From NCBI GenBank assembly GCA_021018815.1, contig JAITYX010000004.1, positions 62,001 through 126,000 on the forward strand: a DNA stretch of 64,000 nt, written 5' to 3'. Origin of the DNA: Talinum fruticosum. Its lineage: Eukaryota; Streptophyta; Magnoliopsida; Caryophyllales; Talinaceae. The first letter of the stretch is position 1. Each line of letters opens with the position of its first letter. Of the stretch, positions 1 to 13,089 are shown in pieces. Both the position numbers and the translations under genes were made by a program. The notes beneath the pieces were generated by a model. That model saw nothing but the letters and a program-made list of their open reading frames with translations. It was not told the DNA's origin and did not search any database.

Positions 1-973
1 CAAGTGACATACAAAGACCAGTGAACTGCAAGCTGAGGACCATGCATTCTCAAGTTTCTAAAAATTGGAGCTCTTACAGAGCAGTATCTAGAGGTAGGAA
101 CCAGGACACTGTACATAGAGCAGAAGCCAGAAATGAACAAAATCCACTGAGCAGCTTTCCGATTCACCATTTTAAAAATGAAACCCCCCCAGAAAAAGGG
201 GAAAAGATTAAAAATAACGATCACAAAGAATGATTTTGATGAAAGAAGATGGGGAATAAAGAAACCCTACAGGGATAACACTTCCAAAACTTATTGCAAA
301 CTTGCACAGCATATGACATTGAGCTTCTAGAAAATTACTAAAATCATAAAGTACAAGGATATGCACAAATAAGAATATCCTCTACTTTTAGACATCTGGC
401 CTCCTTCATCTTTCTGAATTTCCCTTCAAACTATACCATACAGAGAGCTTTCATATGGAGCTTCTCTTATTGCCATAATTTAATAAAATTATTGAAATAT
501 GGCGAAAAATATGTCAGAATAGAAGCAATGAATTTCTAGTGATACAAGGAACAACAACTAATTCCCAACTTGATATCCAAAGCATAGCTACAAAGAATAC
601 TCATTGCTCCCCACAATCCATGACCAAGGCCAAGTGATCCAAAGCCCAAGTAGGCTGAATTTCTCAGATAAGTACAATCCACCCTCCTTGTGCAATACTG
701 GAAGTGTTCCTATGTCCTAGTAACTATCTAGGATCTAATAGAGATAATATCTCTAAAATAACAACTTTCCAAGGGTAGGGCTGTGGGCATCTAAAACAAA
801 CATGTGCAAGAGCTCCATAAGAAATTATAGTTTAACTAAGTATATACAATGTGCAAACACTTGTTCTTGTATGAATTGTGTAAAGCAAATATTGAGTTAT
901 CTACTCACAGGTCACTGACTTACAAGTGCATATCAAGGTCAGGGAATATGAAAAATGCAATGAAGAAGCTTAC
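1..973 (-). other. Start of PXA1 intron 2
   Basis: This stretch begins with the GTAAGC donor and runs off the left edge. I read it in both directions for the next conserved segment of the family (the RTALSNRLAKVQGF region) and did not find it. No other gene is visible. Confidence 0.7.
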
Positions 974-1241
974 CACTATACCTAACAATGATAAAAGGTC
1001 ACGAGCACCCTTTCTACCCATTTGTGCCAGTAGAATGGATGCGAGGACCTGAAGAGACCTCAACCCACTCTTTTTGAATTTCTTCCTTGCATGAACAGTA
1101 GGCTTTTCAGAATTCTCGATCAAGCTACCAGGCCCGTTGCAGTGACCAAAAGAACCAAGCTGCTTCTGGCTCAGTCTTGATTGCACGTATACAGCAGCTC
1201 CACCAGCTGCTAGGACACCAGTGGCAATAAGTAAAGACTTC
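974..1241 (-). CDS. PXA1: PXA1 coding exon 2
   Basis: The acceptor is TGCAG and the donor GTAAGC. The exon holds one base plus 89 codons. It carries the hydrophobic LLIATGVLAAGGAAVY stretch and the basic RKKFKK linker, which precede the first membrane domain in this family. Confidence 0.88.
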
Positions 1242-1665
1242 CTGCAGGGGAAGCACAGTCAAAACTCCATAAACAAACTGCAATACTGTAGAATGGAGAT
1301 AGAATATTGGTAGCCATTGATTTAGACATTCTATTAGCAATTAAGGAAAACAGATAAATTACTTTTTCAAGCTCCGTAATCTATTACTAGGATCCACAGC
1401 AAGGTGGTGCACCTTTTAAAGACAATCTCGTATGTAATACAGCTCCAACTTACCATATATATTTCTAATTGTCTTCTTTTTTCTTTTCCTTTTTCTTCCT
1501 CCTTACCCTATCAACTTGTACAACTAAAATTAGAATCTTTTCAAACTGCACACAGTGTTACAACTATTTTACTGTACAAGACAGAGATAATTGATGTTGG
1601 TACCTTCTCGAAGCAAGAAACCTGCGGCCATGCTCTGTCAGATGTAGAAGCTGAAGTGAAGGCAT
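974..1665 (-). CDS. PXA1: Peroxisomal ABC transporter, first two coding exons (partial gene)
   Basis: This is the N-terminal part of a plant peroxisomal full-size ABC transporter (ABCD1, also called CTS, PXA1 or PED3). The family imports fatty acyl-CoAs and jasmonate or auxin precursors into peroxisomes for beta-oxidation. Exon 1 (1665-1604) begins MPSLQLLHLTEHGRRFLASR; exon 2 (1241-974) continues RKSLLIATGVLAAGGAAVY and reaches QMGRKGARDLLSLLGIV. Both splice junctions are canonical: AG|GTACC at 1604, TGCAG|G at 1241 and GTG|GTAAGC at 974. The two exons make exactly 110 codons (62 + 268 nt), ending in phase 0. The start is chosen because the family begins MPSLQLL. The transmembrane and nucleotide-binding domains are not in the window, and I found no exon 3 between 1 and 973. 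Identity rests on recognising this conserved N-terminus, not on an alignment. No frameshift or stop is seen in these exons. Confidence 0.88.
1242..1603 (-). other. PXA1 intron 1
   Basis: The 362-nt intron is bounded by GT (1603) and AG (1242) on the minus strand and includes a pyrimidine-rich stretch near 1470-1500 on the plus strand. No internal gene is seen. Confidence 0.8.
1604..1665 (-). CDS. PXA1: PXA1 coding exon 1
   Basis: The exon runs from the ATG at 1665 to the donor GTACC at 1603. It holds 20 codons plus two bases of an Arg codon that is completed by the first base of exon 2. Confidence 0.88.
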
Positions 1666-3295
1666 GTTTAAGATAACCACTTCTCTATATATAATATTCA
1701 CCAGAGTAGTTGTTTGCTCCTTCAAATGTACAAGACAAAGATATGCTGAATTAGGATATTTGTTTAAAAAAAGGAACGATTTTTAGAAGATCAAGTGGCA
1801 AATTCTTGTATAAGAAAAGGATCATAACAGTGTTCTGCAGCTTCTGCTACTAACCAACATGCTAAGGCATTAAATCATTCTTTAAGTCATACTGTCATCC
1901 TACTCAGATCACACAAAATCTTTCGGTCCTTGTCAGTTGAATATTAGGCCCAAAATGCAGAAGCCAATTGTCCTTTATACTTTGCCCCCAATGCGTAAAC
2001 ATACAAGCTTCTTCAGTAAACTTTTCTCTCTTAAAATTATTATATTGTCAAAAGAGCCAGTCACAGGTCACTACATAAACACAACAAAGAATGCAACAAA
2101 CTCAAAGCAAGATCTTTGTATTCCTATCTCCATTTCATTCTGCTACTTCTCGAAAAGCATTAGTGGTACGTTCACTTCCAGCAATACATCAACTGAAGGA
2201 GACATCACATCTTCACATGTGAATTAAGGCAAAAATACAGATACACAAAGATGAAGTCTGAGGGAAAGATGACATACAAGAGGAACGAATGAAAACAGTC
2301 CAGCAGAAACTGCTACTCACTCAAACCTAGTGTATTTGGCCATGCTGCCGAGTCTAACAGAGGTACATAGTCAACATAGCACGAATCAATTTTTCAGTAT
2401 ATAGTAGCAGTCATGCCAAAAATGAGATAGATATGTTGGCCGTAACATGAATGTCGTTTGTGTCCGTCCTGAAATTTAACACCACTCAATTAATAAAGAC
2501 CACTAACAGAAACAAATATCCCCAACACAAGAAAAGTATGAAGCAGCCAGGATAGACAATATTAAATGCCCACTGCATGGTTGAAACCATGAATCAAAAT
2601 TGTAAAAAGAAACCGAACCAGAAACCCAACCAACACAGAAAATCTAAATACAGAACATAATTAAAAGATGCTACAAGGGAAGGCATCAGTTGGAAAATCT
2701 ATGGCAACAATTTCAACTGAGGGCGAAGAAAAGCAAGGTTACCCAGATGGCCACCCTTCATTCCACTAGAAAAGCCACTAGCTCTATATGTTAAGAATGA
2801 GATACAACATGATATGACACGACACTACAATTGAGTACTCCAAACTATGCCAAAACATGCAGTGCTCAAAATATCAGGAGCTGAACCACTCAGACACTTT
2901 TGTACATATAATAAAGAATTAAGAGTTCCTAGCTGAATTAAGCCACATAGTCATCTAGTATTCGTGGAATTATCGGGCTGAAGCAAACTAGATTGAGAAC
3001 AAGAATGTAGAATGAAATATGAATTTCTTTGACATGTTTCCTATATTGAATTTAAATGCCAATCAACAAAATTCAATCATAAAACATAACTTAATTACAT
3101 AAAAGATAACTATATCACATAACCGCCATTGATTACAACCATAAAACCACCTAAATTAAGCATCAAAGCCTACAAAATTTCTCAATTCATCAAATTCCCA
3201 CAGTTTAAAGGCATAGTAACAATCAAAACAAGCAAAATTCATAAATTAACTCAGCCATTGCTTGAAGAATAAGAAAGACTTCGATCATACATACC
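1666..3295 (-). other. PXA1 5' leader region with a probable UTR intron
   Basis: There is no coding signal here. A candidate non-coding first exon ends at 3295 with AG|GTATGTATG on the minus strand, preceded by a GA-rich and C-rich leader (about 3296-3370). This suggests a 5'-UTR intron of roughly 1.5 kb. Acceptor-like sites (for example TTTCAG near 2472) exist, but I cannot choose between them. RNA evidence would settle it. Confidence 0.35.
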
Positions 3296-3599
3296 TAACA
3301 CTCAGCTTCAACCTCCCCCCGGGGCAATCTCTCTCCTCCTGTTTTCTTTTGCGTACACTCCTACTATTTGCCAAGAAAACTGAAATTGTGTAAGAAATCA
3401 ATAGAAACAGGCAACCAGAATCAATTTTTAAAAACCTAGAAATTAATCCTCTCGATTATGAGGCAAAAGGGAAAATCTGACCAATGTTCCTAATTGAGGG
3501 AATATCAAAAGGAGAAAATTACTATATGCAGAAAGGGAGGTGGTGTGGAACATGAAGATGATGAGGTGTGTTCCTGAGAATGAGGGAGGAGAGTGGATA

Positions 3600-4159
3600 T
3601 TTTTTATTTTTTATTTTTTATTTTTATTTTTTTATGGAGAAGAAACTGCCTCTTTAACAGAATTTTTCAAAAAAATAGAAAGGAAAAGAAAAATGAAAAG
3701 AAAAATAAAATGAGATTAACCCAAAGAAAAAAAAAACAATTGGTTTATTAAGAAATTTTATTTGCACTGAAAAAAATATACAGATTTATTATGATATATT
3801 TATTTCAATTTTTATCTTTAAAATTATTTATTTTTATGGTTGGGATAGATTTAATATTCATTTTATTACTATGTTTATAATTTTTTAAAAAATTATTAAT
3901 TATTTTTAAAGTTCAAATGTACTTTAACATTATTTTTATTTTTAATTTTTTTATTTGACTGGGTAAATCATCTTTAAAGTTGAAAAATTATGTATAAATT
4001 AAACTCTTTATAGGAGAAAAGGGATGATAAGAAAAACTTAATAGTTGATGGCATTACCATTCAACAAATACTTTCTCATATGTCACACATTATTCTCTTT
4101 CATTAAAATTATACTATTTCTAGTTTTTATTAGTTCTAAGTTGATGAGATAAAGTCAAA

Positions 4160-4160
<1 letters not shown>
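3600..4160. other. AT-rich intergenic DNA upstream of PXA1
   Basis: It starts with imperfect TATTTTT runs (3600-3633) and continues as A/T-rich sequence without open reading frames. I see no gene or clear transposon. Confidence 0.6.

Positions 4161-4227
<67 letters not shown>
4161..4227. repeat. (AAT)n microsatellite
   Basis: It is an uninterrupted run of about 22 AAT units. Confidence 0.95.
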
Positions 4228-4228
<1 letters not shown>

Positions 4229-4274
4229 TACGACATGAGATGTAACATATTACAACAAAAGAAGTAATTTACGT

Positions 4275-4635
4275 TGTTATATTGCACGATAAATCTAACA
4301 TTTACAGCAAATAGAAGTATATTCTTTTTACTTATTTTAACTTATATATATTTCTTATATTTTTGGACAGTAAGAAATGACAAAATTTTCAAGGAAAGAA
4401 TCTTTAGGGATGAAATCATATTAAGCACAGTGAAATATCTAACTAAACACAGGGTGCTATTTATCACACAAGGATCAAAATGTCTAGAACTTTTGTATAG
4501 ATAAAGGGGGATCACTAAAGTACACAAAAAATGTATATAAGGGGTTGGGGACAGTGCATATATTTTGTAACCCCTGAAAATTTTGCTCAATGATAATGAA
4601 GAAAAGCCTAACCTTTTTATAAAAAATTAAAAAAA
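4275..4635 (+). mobile_element. LINE-like 3' fragment
   Basis: The plus-strand reading frame at 4274-4504 contains FWTVRNDKIFKERIFRDEII followed by a VKYL segment. This resembles the W-x-x-RN-x-IF ... EII ... VK.L pattern near the C-terminus of plant LINE reverse-transcriptase polyproteins. It is followed by a short tail with TAATGAAG and an A/T-rich end near 4620-4640, as at a LINE 3' terminus. No catalytic motif remains. Confidence 0.45.
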
Positions 4636-4639
4636 ATCT

Positions 4640-6890
4640 CAAATTTCAGAACCATTCGATAGTGGTACATCTAATTACCTTGGACTTGAAATGATCTGTT
4701 GTGAATAACCAATCTTAAGTTCCTTCAAAGATTGTTTATTTTACCATATTTTTCATTTAGGTATGGAAATAGAGCATAATTTTCATACTTAATGTTTGAT
4801 TCCTTTCAAAAATAAAATCTAATTATTTTTAAAAATTACTATTAAAGCATATATATCATGATATATCATATGTAAAACAATCTTATATATATTAAATGCC
4901 GGTATAATTAGATCTTTTAATTATTTTTTTAAAAAAGTTGTACATACTTTCATTAGTACATTTTGGGCCTAATTTTGGGCCTGAGATATTTAATTTTGTT
5001 GAAAGTAGACACTATGAAGGATAGTTTGTGTAGCCTTCAAATTTTAAGGGCTTATTCTTTCTTCTTTTTTTGTGCTAAATACTCTATCCATTTTATTTTA
5101 TATATATATTTGGGTTTTAAAGTTGGATTTAAAAGATGCATTAAATGTTATTAAAAAAAAAAAAGAAGCATTAAATTAGTTATTTACTTTTATTTTTTAT
5201 ATTTATAGGGTTTTAATGGTTGATTTTTACATTTAATTAGCTATTTTTTAATTTGATAATATTAAGGTAAAATTTATTCATGAGCAAGCAAATAACTAAT
5301 TTAGTAAAAGACTATTAAAGTATCTTATTATTCTATTTAGTATGCCGCTTGATTTTATTCTTTATTATTAATAATTAAAAAAACCTCCTTCTAAAAAAAT
5401 TAATTGTATTGTTATGTAAAATTTATTCGATTATCAATTTAAAATATTTCTTTATAAATCTAATAGTTAGAGGTCAAGAAGTTCAAGCCTGTACACCATT
5501 TTTAATATCGTCATCATAATCATCATCATCGTTATAAATCATGCATTAGTATCAATAGATCAAGTAAAGATATCACTAATTTAACTCTATTAATGTTGGC
5601 TAACTAATCATGATAATTATTTTTCTTTCTTTGTGATCATGTTTATACATACCTTTAAAAATATTTATTTATTTATTATCTATTTACATACTCTTATAAA
5701 TTACTAATCCATTTTAAAAATAAATTTATGTCATAAATTTAAACAAAAGGAAAGATAACTCAAAATATAAGACTTGAAAAAATTATAAATAAGTGTCCCA
5801 TAAGCTTTTAAAGTGTTGATGATACTAATATTTTGTAATTTAAGCAACATTCAATAGTTTGTACCGTTACAAAAATTTATCAAAATAGCGATGAAAATAG
5901 TTTGACAGGGTAATCCGCTAAGAACCGACGATATGCTTTCTTTTTAAATGTCAAAAAGTCCAATGGATTGATTTATATTTAATTAAGAAGTATTCTATAT
6001 TGTACATGAAGCCTATTTATTGTATATCTTCAAAAATTAATACATGCACTATGAATCTAGAAAAAAATATATATAACACAATATATAATTTTCCATTTTC
6101 AAATATGAATATTGGATTTTGAGATTGCCTCACAGAGTTGCTATTAAATGTTACATTCATTAATTGATTTTTTCATCTCTTTTTTAAATGGAGTGTTTAT
6201 GGATTATTATTAATAAAAATATAAATATTAAAAAATTAATAAGTTTGTATTAATAGAAACAAATAATTATTGTTTAACCAATATAAAATAAATTATAATT
6301 ATAATTTATTATAAAATAGTAATATAACAGTGTTGTTAAATAAATATTATATAATCTAATCTAATGATTTAAAATTTTACAGTATTAGTAAAAAAATTCT
6401 TTTTGAACTAGAATATTATTTTTTAAAGATAATTATATCTTACTAAAAATAGTTTTTAAATTAAAAAAATTGAGCTCACTCATTTTACATGTAACTCAAA
6501 ATTAAATTATATTACTTTTTGATGGTCAAGATGTATATAACTAACTATTAAATTATATTAATTTTTGTGATCAAACCAATAGACTTTTAAAAAAAAAAGA
6601 GAAGAAAAAAAGGAATAATATAATATATGTCATATAATTTTTAGACAAATATTAAAACATAACGCATGCATTAGCATGGATTAAAAACTAGTTTCATAAT
6701 AAATGTCAGTTTAAGCCATTAAGAAAATATCAAAGATAAAGTTAACTTCAAGACAAATTAGTGTTAGAATATCAAAATCTCTTTATAATTTCATTAGAAA
6801 TTAAGAAAGTATGAGGGAAAAAAACAATAAAGACAAAATTAAAAAATATCATTAATATATTATTAAGATTGTAAATCAACAATTGCAATT
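4640..6890. other. AT-rich intergenic DNA
   Basis: This is very AT-rich sequence with no supported gene, a few A/T homopolymers, and no recognisable transposon ends. Confidence 0.6.
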
Positions 6891-6892
6891 TC

Positions 6893-7525
6893 GTCTCTCA
6901 TCTTCTCCCGAAGGAAAAATCCTGGTCGCCTCCATCTTTTTTAATTAGGGGATGCATCGGCCATAATTGCTGATGGTAAGCCCCAAATTTCTTTTTCTTT
7001 AACGCCCTATTTTAATTATAGTCGATTTACTATCAGTTTTATATCGTTTTTCAATAAATTCTCTATGTTTTAATTGTGAGAGGTAGGTTTTCTATCGTTA
7101 GTATGGGTTTAACTTTTTACCCTAGTGTACGTTTTATCTCTCATCCTAGTGCGAGTTTTCGTAGATTTGGAGGTGATAGTTTGTGAAAAATGATTATTTC
7201 GATTGGGGATGAATCGATAATGAAATTTCATAGGGTTATATAATGACGATCTTCCTTACAAGTGTAGTGTGTCATGTCAACTGGATACCTACTCCAGAGA
7301 GTTAATACTATAATTCGTCAACGTCCGGGAAAGATGCAATGACGTTGAAGAATGCGGTTAGTGACTAGAAAGACACTACAAGATTAGAGGCGATCGATAC
7401 ATTTATCATTAACTTTTTGGAGATGAGTATTTATTTAATGTTTTAGGTTTATTCTTGTTAGATGATTGTTCATTGTAGATTGCGTATGACTTTTTATTAA
7501 TAAATATCTTCTTTTTCAAAAAAAA
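6893..7525 (+). mobile_element. Possible retroposed element with poly(A) tail
   Basis: This block is less AT-rich than its surroundings. It starts near a CTCTCATCTTCTCCCGAAGG motif and ends in TTATTAATAAATATC followed by an A run (7518-7526), the layout of a LINE or SINE-type insertion. No protein or flanking duplication was found, so the class is uncertain. Confidence 0.3.
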
Positions 7526-7526
7526 A

Positions 7527-8663
7527 TTATAAAGTAACGAGATATTATGAAAAAAAAGTTGGTTAAAGTAACAAATAAATTGAGACACGAGTTCATGATT
7601 CCTTAACACTCCCTCAATTTCACAATACATGAAACTTCAACTAAATTTTTTGTTTGACAATATTTGTCACTTTACAATCCTAATGACGTATTAATGAATA
7701 GTTTAACAATTTTGTCCTCATTATCTGTCTTTTTTCTTTTTTTTCATTAATTTTCTTTATTTTCAATGAAATTGTTTCATAAATTTTATATTTCTTTGAT
7801 ATTCATTCATATTCTTAAAAGACAAGTATTGTAAAACGGAATAAGTATTATAATTAATATCCGCATTGTCTTTTCTTCTTTTTCCTAGTTTAGGTGAAGT
7901 GTAAAAATCCGTGCAAAATAAATGAAATGGGACCTCCCTCATATATCCAAAATTTTAATTTGGCAATTACATCAAAACTTTATTAGCAATGGACCTATAC
8001 TTTGTAATGAGATTAGCTTATTGGGTCCCTCTTTATGTATTTACTATCATCATTCCATGGATATAAGTTCATCAAATTATGAGCTCCAAAAATCCATATA
8101 AGCTCATCATACTTTCATTCTATTTTTCAAGCTCCTTCCTCAACATTCTTATGATCCTTTTTAAGATTAGAGTTTTCTAGGTTATAGCTAGCAAACCAAC
8201 TTCTTCTATATGGCCAAAACTTTTTGGGCAATTTCTGTGAGAGAAAGAGAGCCATATGTTATTTTCTTTGCAATCTTTATTCCTACTGCTACTGCAGGAC
8301 CCATTTGAACTTCGGTTCATAATGGATCCTTTATAATATTTTTCCCTTATAAAAAATCACACATTATAAGATTTAAGTTTGAAATTTTAGTTTTCCGACT
8401 TTTTTATAAGATTGTAATTCATCCCATTAAATTTACATGTGAGAAATTTATAGTTTGTCGGGTTTTTTGCAAATTATGGCATTTGCTCTTTGGGTAAAGC
8501 CAAACTTTTTGGCCCTCTTGATGGGAACGTTGATTAATGGCTTGTGATAGTGAATATATAACACCTCATTTTCATGATGGCATCGTCTCAAGTAATTGTG
8601 GAGGAAAAGTGGAAAATAAAATATAGAGAGGGACTACTAAAACGAATGCTTCAAACATGATAT
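7527..8663. other. Intergenic DNA
   Basis: No gene is supported. A segment around 7560-7690 shares words such as AAGTGACA and CACAATACATGAAA with the region at 61.96-62.06 kb, suggesting relics of one repeat family. Confidence 0.45.
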
Positions 8664-8908
8664 TAGTGTTGGTAAAAATTCAGGTTCAGGAAACCGGTCA
8701 TCGGACAAAATTTTTTGTCCAATACTCAATTTTTTTGGTTGGACAATTCGAACAAGTGTAAATTCGGGTTAAAATCATGTTCGGACAACGAAATATAAAA
8801 ATTTTATGTTCGAATTGAAAATTCGGACAAAAAAGTTATACCCGAACCCGATTTTTTCGGGTTGGACAAATTTAGGTAATCGGATCGGACGAAATTTTGT
8901 CAGTGCTA
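8664..8908. mobile_element. Non-autonomous hAT-like element
   Basis: The 245-bp element has imperfect inverted ends: TAGTGTTGGTAAAAATT on the left, and AATTTTGTCAGTGCTA on the right reading as TAGCACTGACAAAATT in reverse complement. The interior repeats TCGGACAA and CGGGTT words, as in the element at 62,900. Flanks CATGATAT and ATGATGAT resemble a decayed 8-bp duplication. Family assignment is by comparison with the cleaner copy. Confidence 0.55.
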
Positions 8909-9860
8909 ATGATGATGATAGTTGTTTTAGGGTATTAAATAGTGGATAAGATAAATTACTTTATCATATTTCTTCAAACAAACTAGGTTATTATTTATTA
9001 CTTTTGGTTTAAGTAAAAAAAAAGTTTTTTTAGTCGCCAAAGTTAATGGCAAAAGAAGCTAATCTTAGATTAATTTTATAGATTATGTTAATATTAATGA
9101 TGTCATATATTTTAAAAAATAATTTTTTGGATAATAAAAAATAAATTTTCATCAAATCAATTACCATGATTTTTTTTTTTTTTGTTTGTATATATGAGAT
9201 GTAGACATATTTAAACATGATACATAAAAAAGTGTTATAGTTTGTAGGATAGTTGAAATTTTAGGATAATTGAGTTTAACATCCTCCTTGCTAAAATTAT
9301 TTATTAACTAAAATTTTTATATGTTTTTGCTACAAGTTGTTCTACTAATTATGTTTTAAAGCATCTAAATGGACACTTTATTTTATGTGATTAGTTATTG
9401 AGCAGTTATGGTTCATTCTAATAATTATAATTAATTACTATTTCATTAAATGATCTTTATTGTACTTGACAAATGATCATATATGGCATCTAGTCATACA
9501 TTAGTTGTACTATTATACCTAACTTTTAATATTAACTACTAGTGCATATCCAATGCTTCAAACCGATGTGTCGAGCTTTGTTTGTTTTTTAATTTTTAAT
9601 TAATTTTTTAAATTTGTTCAATTACATTATTGATTAGTTAATAAATATTTATATGCTATTTAAATTATTCATCCAAAGAAACTGTCAAAATATAATATTT
9701 TGGTCCTATCATTGCAGCAACTGATTTTTTTTTTTTTTTTTGCATAAACAAGAAATCAAATGAGTTGTAACGTCATGAAATAAATTGTAGAAACTCTGTT
9801 TGTCTCCAATAATAGTATTATTTTATTTTCTTGTAAGAATGTCTTTATGACGACGACGAC
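8909..9860. other. AT-rich intergenic DNA
   Basis: No gene or mobile element can be supported. Confidence 0.6.

Positions 9861-9945
<85 letters not shown>
9861..9945. repeat. Palindromic (AAT)n(ATT)n microsatellite
   Basis: About 12 AAT units turn directly into about 17 ATT units, giving a self-complementary tract with arms of about 36 bp. Confidence 0.95.
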
Positions 9946-9947
<2 letters not shown>

Positions 9948-12900
9948 ACATTTAGAATTAAATAGGTACCATAATTTGAATTATTGTTATTATTTATTTT
10001 AATTTACAATTGTATCCATTAATGTGAAGAATATTTTTTATATTATAAATTTTATTTGTAAGATTAGTATTTAATACATTATAGTAACTATAGTTTCCAA
10101 ATAGCTAAGTTCATTATATTATACATAATGTCCAATTTTATATGATATATTGTATCCGAAAAATAATTATTACTCCAATATTATTTTTTCATTTTTTTGA
10201 TATTACAATTATTACTATTTTAAAGAATTTTTTTAATATCTTAATAATTTTAAAGGCGTGATACTAATAATGTAATAAATGAGATGTTATAATTTTTTTT
10301 GATAAAATTCAAAAAAACAAATAAAATCAGTCAATGATGATAGGCCAAGTGTCGATCTTCCGAGTAAAGCGAGTCAATTTTAAGTATATCTATATAATGA
10401 TATGATCCAATATGATATATATTAAATATAAAATATTATATAATAAAATATTAATTAAGACACTGAAATATTCTAGAAGCTAATGACTCAACATTTTCTC
10501 ACTATAAAAGGCAAACTTCTAAACAATCATTAACTTGATCCAGTTGATATTGTATAATCATATTTACTACCTTTCCTAATTGTATACCATAAGTAATAGG
10601 ATAACATTCCTAATACCCTATTCATGAGGCACAATGAAGTGAACCTTGCCCATTGTTAAAGGTAGGTAAACAACTAAGGCAGTAGTTTGCCTACATTGAT
10701 TATTGGCACGGATTAACTTTTGAATTTCGAGGTTTACTTTAATCTTATATTATTTCTCCGAATTATTTGTCATAAATATTGTACTTTATATACTGAAGTT
10801 AGGTGATATTTTATTACTTTGTATATGCTGGTGGAACATACGTACGTGTTACTATTATGTGCCACTATCTTATTTAATGTTTCTTAAAGTACATTTATTA
10901 TATATATTACTAAAAGTTTTCGACTTACATTATTTAATCGAAATAAAAACAACTTAAGGCAATAACTTTTGTACATACCGTGTAATTTAATACTCTACCC
11001 TCCCCAAATATCGTATTAGTGCTGGATGAAAACTTATGTTTACATTTAATCTAAAACTAAATTAAAAAAAAAAAGAAAGGGAAAAGGATGGAAAAGTAAT
11101 TTCATCACGTGGTAAAATAGGATGTGTGGGCATGTGTGAAGTTTGGATTTTTATAGTTTTGTTCTATGACGTCAACGCCATTATGGTGTTTCATGGCCCA
11201 TATGCCTCTTCATTGCCAACCATGCATAGCCATTTTCCCCTTCTGGTGTTTTCCTTTTAAGTTTTGTCTTTTTTACCAAAACTCTATTATTACAACTAAA
11301 AAGTATACTAACAAAATATGCCGATATTTATAATTGATTGATTTTTTTTTTATCGTTAAAGTGCTCCTCTTTTAAGGTGACATTTTTTATCTAATTAAGT
11401 CACATTAAGTTAGAAAAATTTGATATCTATTATATTGTGTATTTAGAATAATTGTTATTCTATTGAGACCTTTATGTGTCATAACTTATAAGCACACTCC
11501 ATTCATTACTGCAAAAAGTTTCACAGGATTTTGAACTACGACATAAATAGTTTTGGTCGAGTCTGTCGAAAATCATCATGTCAAACAGCAAATCCATGTT
11601 AAGTAGAATTAGATCATATGTCTTATTGTTAAAAAAAAATTATTCCAAACTTAATTTATTATTACTTATTCTAAACTTATTCATTGAGCTTCTTCTATTA
11701 TAAATTTGTTACAAACTTAATTGGTTGCTGAAGTTATTATGAAATTATTTATAAAACTTATTATGAACTTATTTATTATTAATGAAGACATTCTAAACTT
11801 CCTAAAATTTATCTAAATTTATTCTGCAATAATAAAAAAGAAAAAAAAGATGAAGAGACTCATTTTTCTCCATGATTAGGTTTATTTTAGAAAAATAAAA
11901 AAATGTTTATATCCACTAAATAACATTCATTTCTTGGTTGACTTTGTTGGAAGCCTTTTTTAAACGTTTATGATTTCACCTAGCAACCATCCGAGCTGTG
12001 GTGAATTAATTTGGGGGTGGGTCGAGAGGCATCCACATCCAAAAAGATTTAGCATTTAAACTATTTAATCTCTATCAAAAGTTGGGTGAATTCCCTTGGG
12101 ATTTCTATGTGTGATCTCTTTCTCTCCTCTCACTTCCCAAGTCAATTAGGAGAATTTTTTTTTCAAAGGTAAGCGGGCCCATCCATTGGACCGCTTTATT
12201 TCGAGGAAAGCTCAACGAGCTTAACGAGGTAGGGAAGAGGGATGCCAAATATAACTATACCCACAATGACACAAATCCCGAAGCTTGAGAAATTTGTGTC
12301 ACCCAAGATCGAACCCGAGTTTAGAGCTTGGGAATAGGGTGAATGATGGCCACTCACCTCTCGTCAAGTCAATTAAGAGAATGTGTCACATCATATGTGT
12401 GTCTTTTAATTTTCATCCATATTTTAATACCGTGGGGTATAAAATTACGACGTATATCAATCCCGATAATTACTCTTATTATTAACTTTGATTTTTCATT
12501 TATTTTTGTTCTTTGATCCTATGTTCATCGACATTGAGCTATCTAATCGTCAATCCATACATAAAGGGATGTAATGTACCTTGGAGCAACTAGTTCATTC
12601 AACTATTACATATAATGTGCCATTAACATGACAAAAAATTGTAAGAATATAAATAAAAATTGGCTAAGGTAAAAAACATCAATCAATCTCATAATCAAAA
12701 TACCTCTAAATAAAAATTAGTATTGCAACCTAACGAGCCAAAGATATTCTAATGAAATAAAACCAAATTAAAGCAAATACCACACCTATAACTCGAGTCC
12801 ATCGATAGACGGATGCACCATTTTACAATGATACTATTAATATAGACAAATTTTAGTGTCTTCTTATCTTGAACTTAACATCCATCCATTCCTATTTCAA

Positions 12901-13089
12901 CAGCCATGAAGCTAATAAGAACAAATCCCAATTCACGATCGTATGAATAAAAGAGCATAATACATGGACTCCCTAAATACCCTATTTTGTAGACAAGACT
13001 GACCCTTTGTAACAGCAAGAAACAATAATAATCATGCATATAAGAACATATAAATTATGAAAGAAATAAAAAAGAAGCAAATATAATAA
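9946..13089. other. Intergenic DNA downstream of the UGT gene
   Basis: AT-rich with no supported gene. A CACGTGGT G-box-like word (11,107) and a TGACGTCA palindrome (11,167) lie close together, but no coding sequence follows. A moderate-GC patch at 12.15-12.40 kb looks like repeat sequence but has no definable ends. Confidence 0.5.

Noticed and set aside
7373..7385. CACTACAAGA, a possible CACTA start
   Set aside because: No subterminal repeats follow and no partner end is near, so it is probably chance.
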